Assembly (NCBI GenBank): GCA_018606725.1
Contig: JAGYID010000002.1
Span: 1-62,086 of the forward strand
Direction: 5' to 3'
DNA: 62,086 nucleotides
Source of the DNA: Acidobacteriota bacterium
Lineage (GTDB): Bacteria > Acidobacteriota > Polarisedimenticolia > Gp22-AA2
The notes under the pieces were generated by a model. That model made no database searches, had not been told where the DNA came from, and worked only from the letters and a program-made list of their open reading frames with translations. The position numbers were made by a program, and so were the translations under genes. Positions 56,301-61,002 of the stretch are shown here, piece after piece (the first letter of the stretch is position 1; every line of letters begins with the position of its first letter).

Positions 56301-57595
56301 TGACTCTCATCTCCTACGACCGCGATCAAGTCACGCTCAGGATCGGATCGGACGTCACGGTCCTGAAAGTTCCGTTCGCTAACGGCCTGCCGGCCCGCAC
56401 CGATATCTCGTCGCTTGCCCCGGGGACTCCCTACCGCCTGCGACTGACGGTCACCGACGGCAACACCATGCCGGCGAGCGCGGAGTCGGAATTCCTGTAC
56501 CAGGGCGAAGGCACCATGGTGATCGCGGCCCCGACCGGTGGCAACCGCCCGCCGCAGGCGACTATCGCGGCGCCGGACAGGGTCGAGTGCGGCAGCCCGG
56601 CGGGCGGTGTCGTGCCGCTCGACGGTTCGGGCTCGACCGATCCCGACTCGACCGGATCGGTCAACGACATCGTCGGCTACGACTGGATCGAGGATATCGG
56701 CGCCCCGACGCAGCGGGTCCTCGGCACCGGCGCGACGCTGGCGGTGGTGCTGCCGCTCGGCCCGCACGCCATCACGCTGCGGGTCACCGACAGGCAGGGG
56801 TTGTCAGGGACGGCCCAGACGATCGTGACCGTCGCCGACACGATCCCGCCGTCGCTGTCGTTGTCGGTCGACCCGTCGGTGCTGTGGCCGCCCAATCACC
56901 GGCTGGTGCCGGTGCAGGTGGCGTGGCAGACAAACGACGCCTGCAGCCCGGCGGTGATGGTGACGTTGATTTCGGCCGTCAGCAGCGAGCCGGACGACGC
57001 GCCCGGCGACGGGGACGGCCGGACGACCGGTGACATCGCCGGTGCCGCTCCGGGCACCGCCGCCACGACGATCGAGCTGCGCGCCGAGCGCGCCAGCAGC
57101 GGCGCTGGACGGACCTACACGCTGACCTACCAGGCGACCGACGCGGCGGGGAACGCCGCGCCGGCGATCGCGCTGGTGAGCGTGCCGCACGATCTGGGGG
57201 AGGGGCCGGAGCCGCTGCAACTGCGGCTGGAGCACGCCGGCGCGGACGGCGCGGCGCGGGCGTACTGGAACGCCGTCAACGGGGCGCGGGCCTACGACCT
57301 GGTGCGCGGCGATCTCGCCAGCCTGAAACAGGAGATCGACCGGGTGTCGCTGGGGGCGGTGACGGTGCCGGCGCGCGAGACGGCGGTCACCAGCTGGACC
57401 GGCGGCGGGATGGCGGACAACCCGGCGCTGGGGCGTGCGTTCTTCTACCTCGTACAGTCGCGCGACGCCCAGCTGCGCCCGAGCGGCTTCGGCACCGAGT
57501 CGGTCCCGCTGCCGCGCTTGCCGGCCTCGTGCGAAAGCGGCTGCCCGGGTGACATCGTGACACGAACAACGGCAGGCGATCCGAAACGCAAGTAG
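41390..57595 (+). CDS. Giant secreted S8 protease-fold protein with nine host-guest units (5401 residues)
   Basis: Order, in residues: signal peptide 1-36; S8 inhibitor-like prodomain about 52-125; subtilisin domain with D172 (VIDTGID), H227 (HGTHVSGT) and S387 (GTSMAAPHVAG), all intact; FN3 domain about 449-556; nine repeat units 557-4568; thrombospondin type-3 calcium repeats 4569-4830 (eight or so DxDxDGxGDxCD loops); a trailing beta domain to about 5048; PKD domain about 5050-5150; Ig-like domain (DPSVLWPPNHRLVPV) and a C-terminal FN3-like end. Each unit is an Ig-like host domain interrupted by a guest domain; the first eight are followed by an ASH/choice-of-anchor-D domain. No membrane anchor or known sorting signal at the C-terminus. 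Start at ATG 41390 behind AGAGGGGG. The protein is probably secreted or surface-bound, calcium-stabilised and self-processed. Substrate and partner unknown; adhesion or degradation are the family-level options. Confidence 0.93.
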   Translation: MRRTSRSRHPSNRVAIALALFVACTPLIGGTQPAPASGSGLQVRPVRGAHVPGELIIKFIGSASDADKQNLRAQAHAQRLRRFRSDAEHWKLGHGVTTEQAIARFRGHPRVEYVEPNYLVNLALTPDDPFFGNLWGLNNEGQSGGLAGADIDAVRAWDISTGSPGIVVAVIDTGIDAGHVELAPNVWTNTREIAGNGRDDDGNGYVDDVHGWDFVNHDNNPFDDHSHGTHVSGTIAAVGNNGIGVAGVTWHTSILPLKFLDAFGSGTDADAIAAIDYAAANGARVINASWGSPEYSNALLESIQRAGNDGVLIVAAAGNYSLDIDSVPFYPAAFNADNIVAVAASDDRDRLAGFSNYGAQSVDLAAPGDGILSTVPGGGYAVFSGTSMAAPHVAGTAALTLAVAPGLDVAQLKQRLLDSTDSIADLQGKVLTGGRLNAFLAIATLDQTPPGPIADLAVTGATSNSVQLRWTATGDDGEEGTAAAYDVRYSTAPIDATNVDAASLAAGAPHPAPAGSPEAMEVIGLEAGTEYHFVVRAIDDWGNLGAIDNDVAASTLPPPTFRWAPERFDLDLVAGQSVTRTLTIENAGEGTLDWQVALPAIGTAAAAPSAAPMALPKGAADPRVGRPVTSGFGGPDAFGYTFVDSDEPGGPGFTWDDIELTGTSIGSLQRDDQISEPIPLGFSFPFYGASYDAVRVTTNGFLSFLQVEPIYDNQPLPSDLAPLTLIAPLWDDLHFHDSARAVYRSEPGRFTVQYTGVERYEGPGSYTFQVTLLASGDIEYRYLELTGDVTSATIGIQDEAGLRGLEVAFNTPYLHDRLAVQIGQTPQWLSAAPTSGRLAAGEHQDVAIAIDSAFLRAGAHQGVVVVTTNDPQASLVGIPVALNVEGAPAIRIDPQALDFGAVFLGYPQSRRFQTINIGSDPLIVSSVASSDPLVTVSPASFTVAPGVRQEVEVTYAPASPGQLETALMITSNAANQPSLALPVTGTALPAPSIAVMPDRLDATIGEGTQSAATLTLANHGGSPLNYTLEVLPAADAFCANERVYVTEFYAGAVSRVSLGSGEVTRISTAFVNPEGLLVDRDTNTAIVSDLGTGSLYELGLATGTVRTIASGLGAPFHAAFSPDRRSIYLTEAESGSLLRIDRAGGAISVIASDLGGVWGMVLDHDGATAYISEVVEDRIFRLDLATGDLSVLPASGLVEPAGLALSQDETTLYVTGFDSPGSLYKVDVASGSVTTVAQGLAYPDGVLLDSSGDIAYVAESVDNIEGGGIVAIDLRDGSKRGIASGALNGPSVMAIDPGGPCHGGFLSAAPTTGSIEPDGSAAIHVGFDGNGVEPGSYAAILRVSSNDPATPVVDVPATLTVFGAPHIAIEPSSLDFGLVYSGFARNLGLTIRNAGSAPLTISAVTANDPALTVEPGALVVPARGSAGVTVTYAPLSPGALAASLTIESDAANGPLQTVPVTGSALPPPQIRVEPASFSETLLTGGVIGRTLRVGNDGGSELSVTLSPELMTEAGSATVTAPAGRYRLAAGDVTLDRRMVGGKQGGGAAQDGDMVTRLYPPDRSGLVDAPSRRFSDHAYPGSAPVIWTPVASLSSTQQQEFDLVNGGFEIGDFTGWQASSNGYAELTPWTVTSGGGSWFGDNLPLEGSFEAINGFDGEGGLEYTLQQAFTLPPTLFGAELSYSDHIRFDSLGISSALPRIYEATLRDTSGQVLALIAREEILLNGHGYTDLGWQRRSVDLAPYVGRTLVLYIREFIPETYTGPASIEFDDARITGTSIPDWLKVSPAAGLIPPGESRDFAITFDADGSGSALYQGAVRIETNVPGLEVVRVPAALTVIGAPNLRLDAGRLDFGNVYTGQTRVLDLPIHNDGPDLLVITSIAADRSEFVPSAQSLEVAPRSVETLRVSFAPVTPGELPAQLALESNDPDSPIVTVMLTGVGVEPPVVTVAPESFDLTLNEGEIATRSLTIGNAGGSPLDFELGANLTPAGGLKALSAGCTPSAAYVTEWYSGRLVKVDLATGGTAIVAENLFYPNKGLALNADATTAYLVESYGGTVDAVNLATGAGTIIASGLGFPIGLDLNAAGDTLYVTDADPNDLIAIDLRSGDRRTIASGIGGATNGVALDPLEGTAYVADYLGNTLIKVDLTSGTSSVAASGLQGPVSVTVDPSGTTALVVETAGGSIAQVDLFSGAVQRVSTGLWGPVGLDILPGSTTAFVTEVGINALSSVDLSDGTVTRLTQSLFSPLGVALDVPSSCRGGFLSLEPDRGSIAAGESADVTLRIDSNDLIGGSYRADISVASNDPVRPVVEVPVSLTVIGRPNIEVSPDRLDFGSLFVGLDRTLSLTVRNRGSDVLHVTSIASTIAVFAPSASDLVVAPRTVGTLAVTFTPSSATAFDGQLLLNSDDPDTPLVTVGLSGTGLPPPDIEVAPPSLTQDLFTGGTAIQALTLRNTGDSDLTFAVTLVNRSALTGPMVMQGEGLEQPRPAAGIGPQRWGDPDRSPSPSIGAISVRPSAPLLATSLPLVISDPAGDGGQVDVIEVRAQSSLTALDIEIDSSTSINPFDFGGYLSLDVDQNPLTGFAPSFGSPGQDIGAEYEFTFFELGYGVVSLIRLSDYALIAQYPVDIQAHSLRFSAPLAGLGNDDGNIDLTGVVGTSYGPTDWFPDAGHGTIATLTWVTVAPASGAVPPGSSLPLQISFNALGLIGGDYDADIVVQSNDPDESRVVVPVRLHVTGAPDIDLSATSFDFGPLFIGACATRTLTVSNAGTDVLNVSELSTNDPEFTVDASSFSLAAGAHRDVTVSFCPASAAVLEATLTVHSDDPDTPLVTVGLSGTGLVAPDIDVAPSSMTQDLFTGGTAIQTLTLGNAGGSDLTFDISPAERTAARVATASCTLTTAIVTENNFGRISTVDLTTGNIALIASELGGPVGVALNPDATVAYVAELDSGVVSSINLTTGTRTVIAFGLSAPVGLDINKAGTTVYVTEYNTGELSAVDLATGSITTIASGLGTLVFVALDATGRTAYLSASYAGTLSAVDLATGVRTTIATGLPFPENLALSPDGTTAYVAAANSGELLAVDLASGATEPVASGLNGPVAVALDTRAHEAYVTTLYEGALWRIDLATGTNSRIVSGLGGPFGIALKLPWSCRLGFLQVDPTSGIVSAGQETPVTVTFDAAGLIGGDYDADIVVESNDPDESRVTVPVHLHVTGAPNITLSAASLDFGSLFIGACSTRTLTVSNTGTDVLNVSELSIDAPEFTVDAGSFSLAVGAHQDVTVSFCPASATLHEATLTVLSNDPDQGSLSVSLSGTGLVAPDIDVAPSSLTQDLFTGGKATQTLTLRNTGGSDLTFEIAPAFAASSLPAPGSSLEDILAVLNTNFAAVTAAIPNRYDFFEGEFGYYIDDGGGDMYDGGNLLNTNLGGSLNYSNNVIAGSNVLGTGGRYFTRKYPGLFVLVADIQGLDSFTITGNLGADGGGNLDGAVVESQVGGVRYRGFVKRVFNAFDPSVNHLIIVDDSPGVTHDFPLDTNDDYHRVSGLTTTRRLYDLLYAGTDGAYIDNDATLTIMKAFLESLHLLPPWVTVAPSSGTVPAGASLDVTVRFDAADLIGGDYDADIVVESNDPDESRVTVPVRLHVTGAPDIALSAASFDFGSVFIGACSTRTLTVSNIGTDVLNVSELSTDDPEFTVDASGFTLAVGAHRDVTVSFCPASAEVLKATLTVRSNDPDQGSLPVSLSGRGLVAPDIEVAPPSLTQDLFTGGTATQTLTLGNAGGSDLTFDISLAASSAPLIATDPCTPTTAIVTEDFADQISTVDLATGGIGLLASGPGGPVGVALNPDATVAYVAEVNLNVVSSIDLTTGARTVIASGLSGPLGLDINPPGTTVYVTQFYTGELSAIDLGTGNITPIAGGLGSQVFVALDATGRTAYLSDSSANTLSAVDLATGVRTTIATGLPFPENLALSPDGTTAYVAAFSSGQLLAVDLSSGATVPIASGLNGPLAVALDTRAREAYVTNWDGELWQVDLATGTKSRIASGLQGPFGIALKIPSSCRIAFLKVDPTSGIVSAGQERPVTVTFDAAGLIGGDYDADIVVRSNDPDESRVTVPVRLHVTGAPDIDLSPTSFDFGTQFIGATATQTLTVRNRGTDVLQADVTVEGEAYGADTGTFSLAVGASQTVTVTFRPQSAGLLTGTLTITSNDPTSPTIAVPLTGTGVEAPIISVRPTQMEIAIAEGERRTTTLSIDNSGAGQLEYRLAIEPRFDDCTATAAIVSTQSGTLSRLDLSTGSTVLIAAGLSDPRGVKVNDAGTTAYVVERTAGALTRIDLASGIVNRVVTGLEYPNDVTLSADEQFAYVTDLGGGGRVARIALASDAVTTIANVTNARALALTRDATTLYVAAAGGIYRIIVGTGEKSLFTGGVSDPTDLALTPDQGFLIVSQAFSSAVWTIDMRTAAQSLLSLQVAYPGVLDVDGSAAYVGQSLQPGYVFRIDLTTRVVGRYAPSFTGPQGLSLVYPRECTGAYVTVAPQAGSVPGHGSADVAVTVDAGGLSAGTYRAAIIATSNDPVTPWLEIPVTVTVSADRDHDGVLDNVDNCPAIPNPDQQDGDTDGLGDACDNCPAAANPTQSDVDRDGIGDACDPCTDSDLDGFGNPGFPSTTCPIDNCPMMANPAQADVDHDGVGDVCDTCTDTDGDGFGDPQHPANQCFPDNCPLVVNPTQSDADHDGIGDPCDPCPLDPLNDPDHDGACTDVDNCRPVANPGQEDADGDGRGDACDNCPAAPNLDQVDVDGDGAGDACDVCPRAADPSQLDTDGDGPGDACDNCPATANPGQADADGDGSGDACQPTVSIISIRQDGGSDLEVTAEALDPQGESLSGDVSILLGASPFMTLHDIGYTFDCSLGWLPDGVPGEGIGFAFGSVDEALLFDLDANIGCNDAAQDFGILIGPCANPESEPWSIIGLAALTLPQSICVRRLTEDSGGTDLTLISYDRDQVTLRIGSDVTVLKVPFANGLPARTDISSLAPGTPYRLRLTVTDGNTMPASAESEFLYQGEGTMVIAAPTGGNRPPQATIAAPDRVECGSPAGGVVPLDGSGSTDPDSTGSVNDIVGYDWIEDIGAPTQRVLGTGATLAVVLPLGPHAITLRVTDRQGLSGTAQTIVTVADTIPPSLSLSVDPSVLWPPNHRLVPVQVAWQTNDACSPAVMVTLISAVSSEPDDAPGDGDGRTTGDIAGAAPGTAATTIELRAERASSGAGRTYTLTYQATDAAGNAAPAIALVSVPHDLGEGPEPLQLRLEHAGADGAARAYWNAVNGARAYDLVRGDLASLKQEIDRVSLGAVTVPARETAVTSWTGGGMADNPALGRAFFYLVQSRDAQLRPSGFGTESVPLPRLPASCESGCPGDIVTRTTAGDPKRK
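43058..44353 (+). repeat. Unit 1 of the giant protein (guest: nidogen-like sandwich)
   Basis: Host part starts FRWAPERFDLDL; the guest, about 43187-43866, contains FSFPFYG and a NGFLSF strand as in NIDO-type domains; host resumes at PQWLSAAPTSG; then an anchor-D domain (ALDFGAVFLG). Confidence 0.7.
44354..45784 (+). repeat. Unit 2 of the giant protein (guest: beta-propeller)
   Basis: Host SIAVMPDRLDATIGEG; propeller residues 1038-1301 opened by CANERVYVTEF and closed by CHGGFLSAAP; anchor-D domain with SLDFGLVYSG. Confidence 0.8.
45785..47209 (+). repeat. Unit 3 of the giant protein (guest: jelly-roll, carbohydrate-binding-like)
   Basis: Guest about 45920-46720 contains LVNGGFEIGDFTGWQ and the DLAPYVGRTLVLYIRE strand typical of galactose-binding-like jelly rolls; host resumes PDWLKVSPAAG; anchor-D with RLDFGNVYTG. 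Confidence 0.7.
47210..48646 (+). repeat. Unit 4 of the giant protein (guest: beta-propeller)
   Basis: Propeller residues 1997-2255, opened by CTPSAAYVTEWY and closed by CRGGFLSLEP; anchor-D with RLDFGSLFVG. Confidence 0.8.
48647..49888 (+). repeat. Unit 5 of the giant protein (guest: beta-sandwich)
   Basis: Guest about 48781-49405 contains SDPAGDGGQVDVIEV and YLSLDVDQNPLTG, a domain often seen on bacterial surface proteases; host resumes WVTVAPASGAV; anchor-D with two Cys. Confidence 0.7.
49889..51313 (+). repeat. Unit 6 of the giant protein (guest: beta-propeller)
   Basis: Propeller residues 2888-3144, opened by CTLTTAIVTEN and closed by CRLGFLQVDP. Close DNA similarity to unit 8 over its whole length (1425 versus 1419 nt). 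Confidence 0.85.
51314..52588 (+). repeat. Unit 7 of the giant protein (guest: unrecognised domain)
   Basis: Guest about 51475-52105 (some 210 residues) with FGYYIDDGGGDMYDGGN and LIIVDDSPGVTHDF; no family recognised. Host resumes WVTVAPSSGTV; anchor-D with two Cys. Confidence 0.75.
52589..54007 (+). repeat. Unit 8 of the giant protein (guest: beta-propeller)
   Basis: Propeller residues 3788-4043, opened by CTPTTAIVTED and closed by CRIAFLKVDP; its anchor-D domain has lost both cysteines seen in units 5-7. Confidence 0.85.
54008..55093 (+). repeat. Unit 9 of the giant protein (guest: beta-propeller, no anchor-D)
   Basis: Propeller residues 4255-4507, opened by CTATAAIVST and closed by CTGAYVTVAP; the host ends and thrombospondin-3 repeats follow at once. 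Confidence 0.8.
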
Positions 57596-57625
57596 GACCG
57601 CTACGTGCGGTGTGGGGGGAGTCAG

Positions 57626-60600
57626 ATGATTAGGGGCGGCAGTGGGCGAGCTCGAATCGTACTCTTCATTGTTCTGCTCCTCGCGACGCTGTCGATCACA
57701 GGTGCCGGTGCGCAGGTGTCGAATCCGGATCGGGGTGCCACACCACCACCGAGCCTGACCAGGGCGATGTTCCCGGCGCAACTCTTCCCGGTGGGATGGA
57801 ACCCCGAAAGTGCAGTCGTCGGAGATTTCAACAACGACCAGTTCGTCGACCTGGCATTCGCCAATATGGGGAACTACAACTACCCAAATGGATTCATCGG
57901 GGGGGATGTCGCCGTCCTCTTGGGTTACGGTGACGGGACATTCACAACCGACTTGCATCTGAGCGGAGGTGACAGCCCGACCTGGATCGGCGCCGCCGAT
58001 TTCAACTCGGACGGCTACGACGACCTCGCTGTAAGCAACACCAACTCGGCCGATGTCTCGATTCTCCTGAGCAAGGGGGACGGAACGTTCGCTCCGCAGG
58101 CCCGTTATCCGGGAGGAGGAGGGCGCCTCGCGATCGGCGATTTCGACGGTGACCGGCGCAAGGACATCGCCGTCATCGGCGCGGCGGGTCAGGCGTCGGT
58201 CCGTTTCGGCAAGGCAAATGGCGGCTTCGAGGATGCGATCAGCATCGCCGCGCCCGCCTCCGACTGGCCGGTCGCGTCGGATTTCGACGGCGACGGCAAG
58301 GACGACCTCGTCCTGGCGTCCTACACCCGCCCTGAGTTGACCTTCGTGCCGGGTCGGCTGCGTACTTCCTTTGGCCCGATCACCGCCATACCCCTGCCAT
58401 CCGGGGTCGGCGGACTGGTCCCGGGCGACTTCGACTCGGATGGCCGCATCGATCTGGCTGTCTCGCTGACCTCGTGGTACGGCGGCGGACCCGCAATCGG
58501 ATTCCTGCGGGGCAGGGGCGACGGCACGTTCGACGTCCCTTCCGAGGGCCCCTGGGGGACTGGAATGATTCAGCAAGCGAGCATGTTCGCGGCGGACTTC
58601 GATGGCGATGGGTCGAGCGATGTTGTCAGCTACACGCTTGCGGGTCCGACGGTCATGCTCAATGACGGACACGGAGAATACTCGCCGGCACCGGAAGGAG
58701 TCCGTAACAATCTCGGTGGCCTCACCTCGGTGACGGCGGATTTCGATCGTGATGGCCGTGAAGACCTCGCGGTGGCCGGATTTTACGTCGAGCGTCCATC
58801 GGACGTCCTCATCGCCAGGGGCAAGGGAGACGGGACGTTCCTGTTGGAAAATGGCTACCCGACGGCTACAGGGGCCCGCGACATCCTCGTGCGGGATTTC
58901 AACGGCGATCGACGGGATGATGTCGTCGTGGCTGAGTGGGGTGAGGCGACCAACCCCGGGTCGATTGCGTTCTTCCCTGCAGGCGCCGACGGAACGCTGG
59001 GCGAGCCGACGCGGTACCCAGCAGGCGAAACGCCGTTCGGCCTGGCGACGGCCGACTTCAATTCCGACGGCCAGGCCGATGTGGCATTCGGGAGTCGCAC
59101 TTCACATTTCGCAAGCGTCATGCTCGGCGTCAGGGATGGCTCGTTCATGCCGGTGACGACGCTCGACGTTCCCGGATCCCCGATCGCCCTCGTCACGAGC
59201 GACTTCAACGGCGACGATCATGCGGATCTGGCGCTCCTGGTCCGGGACGAGCAATTCTACCTCAATCATGTCTACATTCTGCTCGGTGATGGCCTCGGAG
59301 CCTTTTCGGCTCCATCGCCGCAATACATGACCACGGGCTGGTCGCTCATGGTCGCCGGTGACTTCAACGTCGATGGGTGCAGCGACCTCGTGCTGGCAGA
59401 TGCGTTTGGCACGCCGGTGATCACGCTGCTTGGCGCCTGCGACGGCACCTTCCGGGAGGGGCCATACAGCGCAGACAACGATAGTCGGCCAACGTTCGCC
59501 ATCGTCGTCGGCGACTTCAACTCCGACCAAGTCCCGGACCTGTCGATGGGGATCGCCATCCGTCTTGGTCGCGGCGACGGCTCATTCGCCAAGGCGGTGG
59601 CGCTCCAGGGGCAGTATCTGTCGAATACGCGGTCGACCGTTGGAGACTTCGATCGTGACGGCGATGATGACCTTGCGGTGGTCGATTTCTTCTACACCAA
59701 CGTCTTCCGGGGCGATGGCGCAGGAGGTTTCGCGTCGGCTGCGCTGTTCCATACTCTCGATTCGGCGACCGCTGTGGCGACAGGGGACCTGGACGGTGAC
59801 GGGCGGCTGGATCTCGCCTGGGTCTCCGGCGCCCGTCCGCTTGTCGCGACGCTGCTCAACATCGGGCCGTTCGCCGGCGACGTTGATCATGACGGGATCG
59901 ACGATGCCCTCGACCCGTGCGTCGATTCCGACGGCGACGGCTTCGGCGACCCGGGGTTCTCCGGCACCTGCCCGACCGATAACTGTCCGGCCGTCGCCAA
60001 TCGATCGCAGGACGACGCCGATCGCGATGGTCTCGGGGATGCCTGCGATACCTGCGCCCGTGACCCGCAGAACGACGACGACCGCGATGGAGTCTGCGGT
60101 TCGGTCGACAACTGCCCCATCGATCCGAACCTTGATCAATTCGACAGTGACGGTGACGGGTTGGGCGACGCCTGCGACAATTGCCCGCTCGACGCCGGCC
60201 CCGATCAGACCGACAGCGACGGGGACGGCTGGGGCGATTTCTGCCAGCCGGTCGTCACCATCGCCGGCGTGACGGAGGACGGCGGTTCGATCCTCGAGGT
60301 CGACGCCCGGGCGGTCGATCCGCAGGGCGATCCGCTCAGCATCCTCATTGAATTCTTCGACGTGAACAACCAGTCGGGATTTGGGCTCGGTTACGATCAC
60401 CTGCCGAAGCACCTGTCCCTCTCGTTTCTCGTACCAGATACCACCTACAGAATGCAGATTCGGGCCCAAGACCCGAAGGGAGTTCAGGGTCTAGCCGCGA
60501 CGCAGTTTCTGCATCAGGATGAGTCGGTCATGCTGATCAGCGGCGGGACCGACGCGCCCAGGGTTTACTCCTCCGACGTGTCAATTTCCTACAACCGCCC

Positions 60601-60862
60601 GATCGGTCGGGGTTCGGCGACTGTGTCCTGGAGGACAGCCGGTGAATGGGACATCGCAGGCTTCAACATCGTGGCCGTCGATCCGGTGCGCGGGCGCATC
60701 CGGCTCAACGACGCTCCAATCCGCTGCGTGGAGTGCACGACCGGCGAATCGGCGGACTATCACTTCTTCCTGCCGAAGCACAAATCGGCGCGCCGGGTCT
60801 ACGTCGAGGTGCTCACGACCGGCGCCGGATCCGAGTTCGCCGGACCCGCCATCCGGCGTTAG
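57626..60862 (+). CDS. Secreted FG-GAP/VCBS repeat protein with thrombospondin-3 module
   Basis: A 1078-residue exported protein. Signal peptide about 1-30; then about fourteen FG-GAP/VCBS repeats (pattern ADFNSDGYDDLAV and GDGTFAP), building one or two integrin-like propellers with calcium loops; thrombospondin type-3 repeats at nt 59878-60252; a trailing domain QPVVTIAGVTEDGGS like the one at the end of the giant protein; a C-terminal Ig/FN3-like end. Start at ATG 57626 behind GGGGGGAG; a GTG at 57605 is less well placed. It lies 30 bp after the giant gene with no promoter between, so they are probably one transcript. Confidence 0.9.
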   Translation: MIRGGSGRARIVLFIVLLLATLSITGAGAQVSNPDRGATPPPSLTRAMFPAQLFPVGWNPESAVVGDFNNDQFVDLAFANMGNYNYPNGFIGGDVAVLLGYGDGTFTTDLHLSGGDSPTWIGAADFNSDGYDDLAVSNTNSADVSILLSKGDGTFAPQARYPGGGGRLAIGDFDGDRRKDIAVIGAAGQASVRFGKANGGFEDAISIAAPASDWPVASDFDGDGKDDLVLASYTRPELTFVPGRLRTSFGPITAIPLPSGVGGLVPGDFDSDGRIDLAVSLTSWYGGGPAIGFLRGRGDGTFDVPSEGPWGTGMIQQASMFAADFDGDGSSDVVSYTLAGPTVMLNDGHGEYSPAPEGVRNNLGGLTSVTADFDRDGREDLAVAGFYVERPSDVLIARGKGDGTFLLENGYPTATGARDILVRDFNGDRRDDVVVAEWGEATNPGSIAFFPAGADGTLGEPTRYPAGETPFGLATADFNSDGQADVAFGSRTSHFASVMLGVRDGSFMPVTTLDVPGSPIALVTSDFNGDDHADLALLVRDEQFYLNHVYILLGDGLGAFSAPSPQYMTTGWSLMVAGDFNVDGCSDLVLADAFGTPVITLLGACDGTFREGPYSADNDSRPTFAIVVGDFNSDQVPDLSMGIAIRLGRGDGSFAKAVALQGQYLSNTRSTVGDFDRDGDDDLAVVDFFYTNVFRGDGAGGFASAALFHTLDSATAVATGDLDGDGRLDLAWVSGARPLVATLLNIGPFAGDVDHDGIDDALDPCVDSDGDGFGDPGFSGTCPTDNCPAVANRSQDDADRDGLGDACDTCARDPQNDDDRDGVCGSVDNCPIDPNLDQFDSDGDGLGDACDNCPLDAGPDQTDSDGDGWGDFCQPVVTIAGVTEDGGSILEVDARAVDPQGDPLSILIEFFDVNNQSGFGLGYDHLPKHLSLSFLVPDTTYRMQIRAQDPKGVQGLAATQFLHQDESVMLISGGTDAPRVYSSDVSISYNRPIGRGSATVSWRTAGEWDIAGFNIVAVDPVRGRIRLNDAPIRCVECTTGESADYHFFLPKHKSARRVYVEVLTTGAGSEFAGPAIRR

Positions 60863-60879
60863 CCGGACGCAAACACCAT

Positions 60880-60907
60880 TTGACCGCGCGCGTCCTCGCG
60901 GTATATT
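60880..60907 (+). promoter_or_regulatory. Promoter candidate of the third secreted protein gene
   Basis: TTGACC (60880-60885), 16-bp spacer, TATATT (60902-60907). Same spacing and -10 as at 41283. A 12-bp perfect palindrome CCGGCATGCCGG at 60937-60948 lies in the leader. Confidence 0.6.
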
Positions 60908-61002
60908 CCCGCGGCACCCGGGGTGTGGTGTGGGCGCCGGCATGCCGGGGGCCTGGCATGATGCTGCCGGCGCCATCTTTTCGTCCGTGGGCCGGAGGAA
61001 TC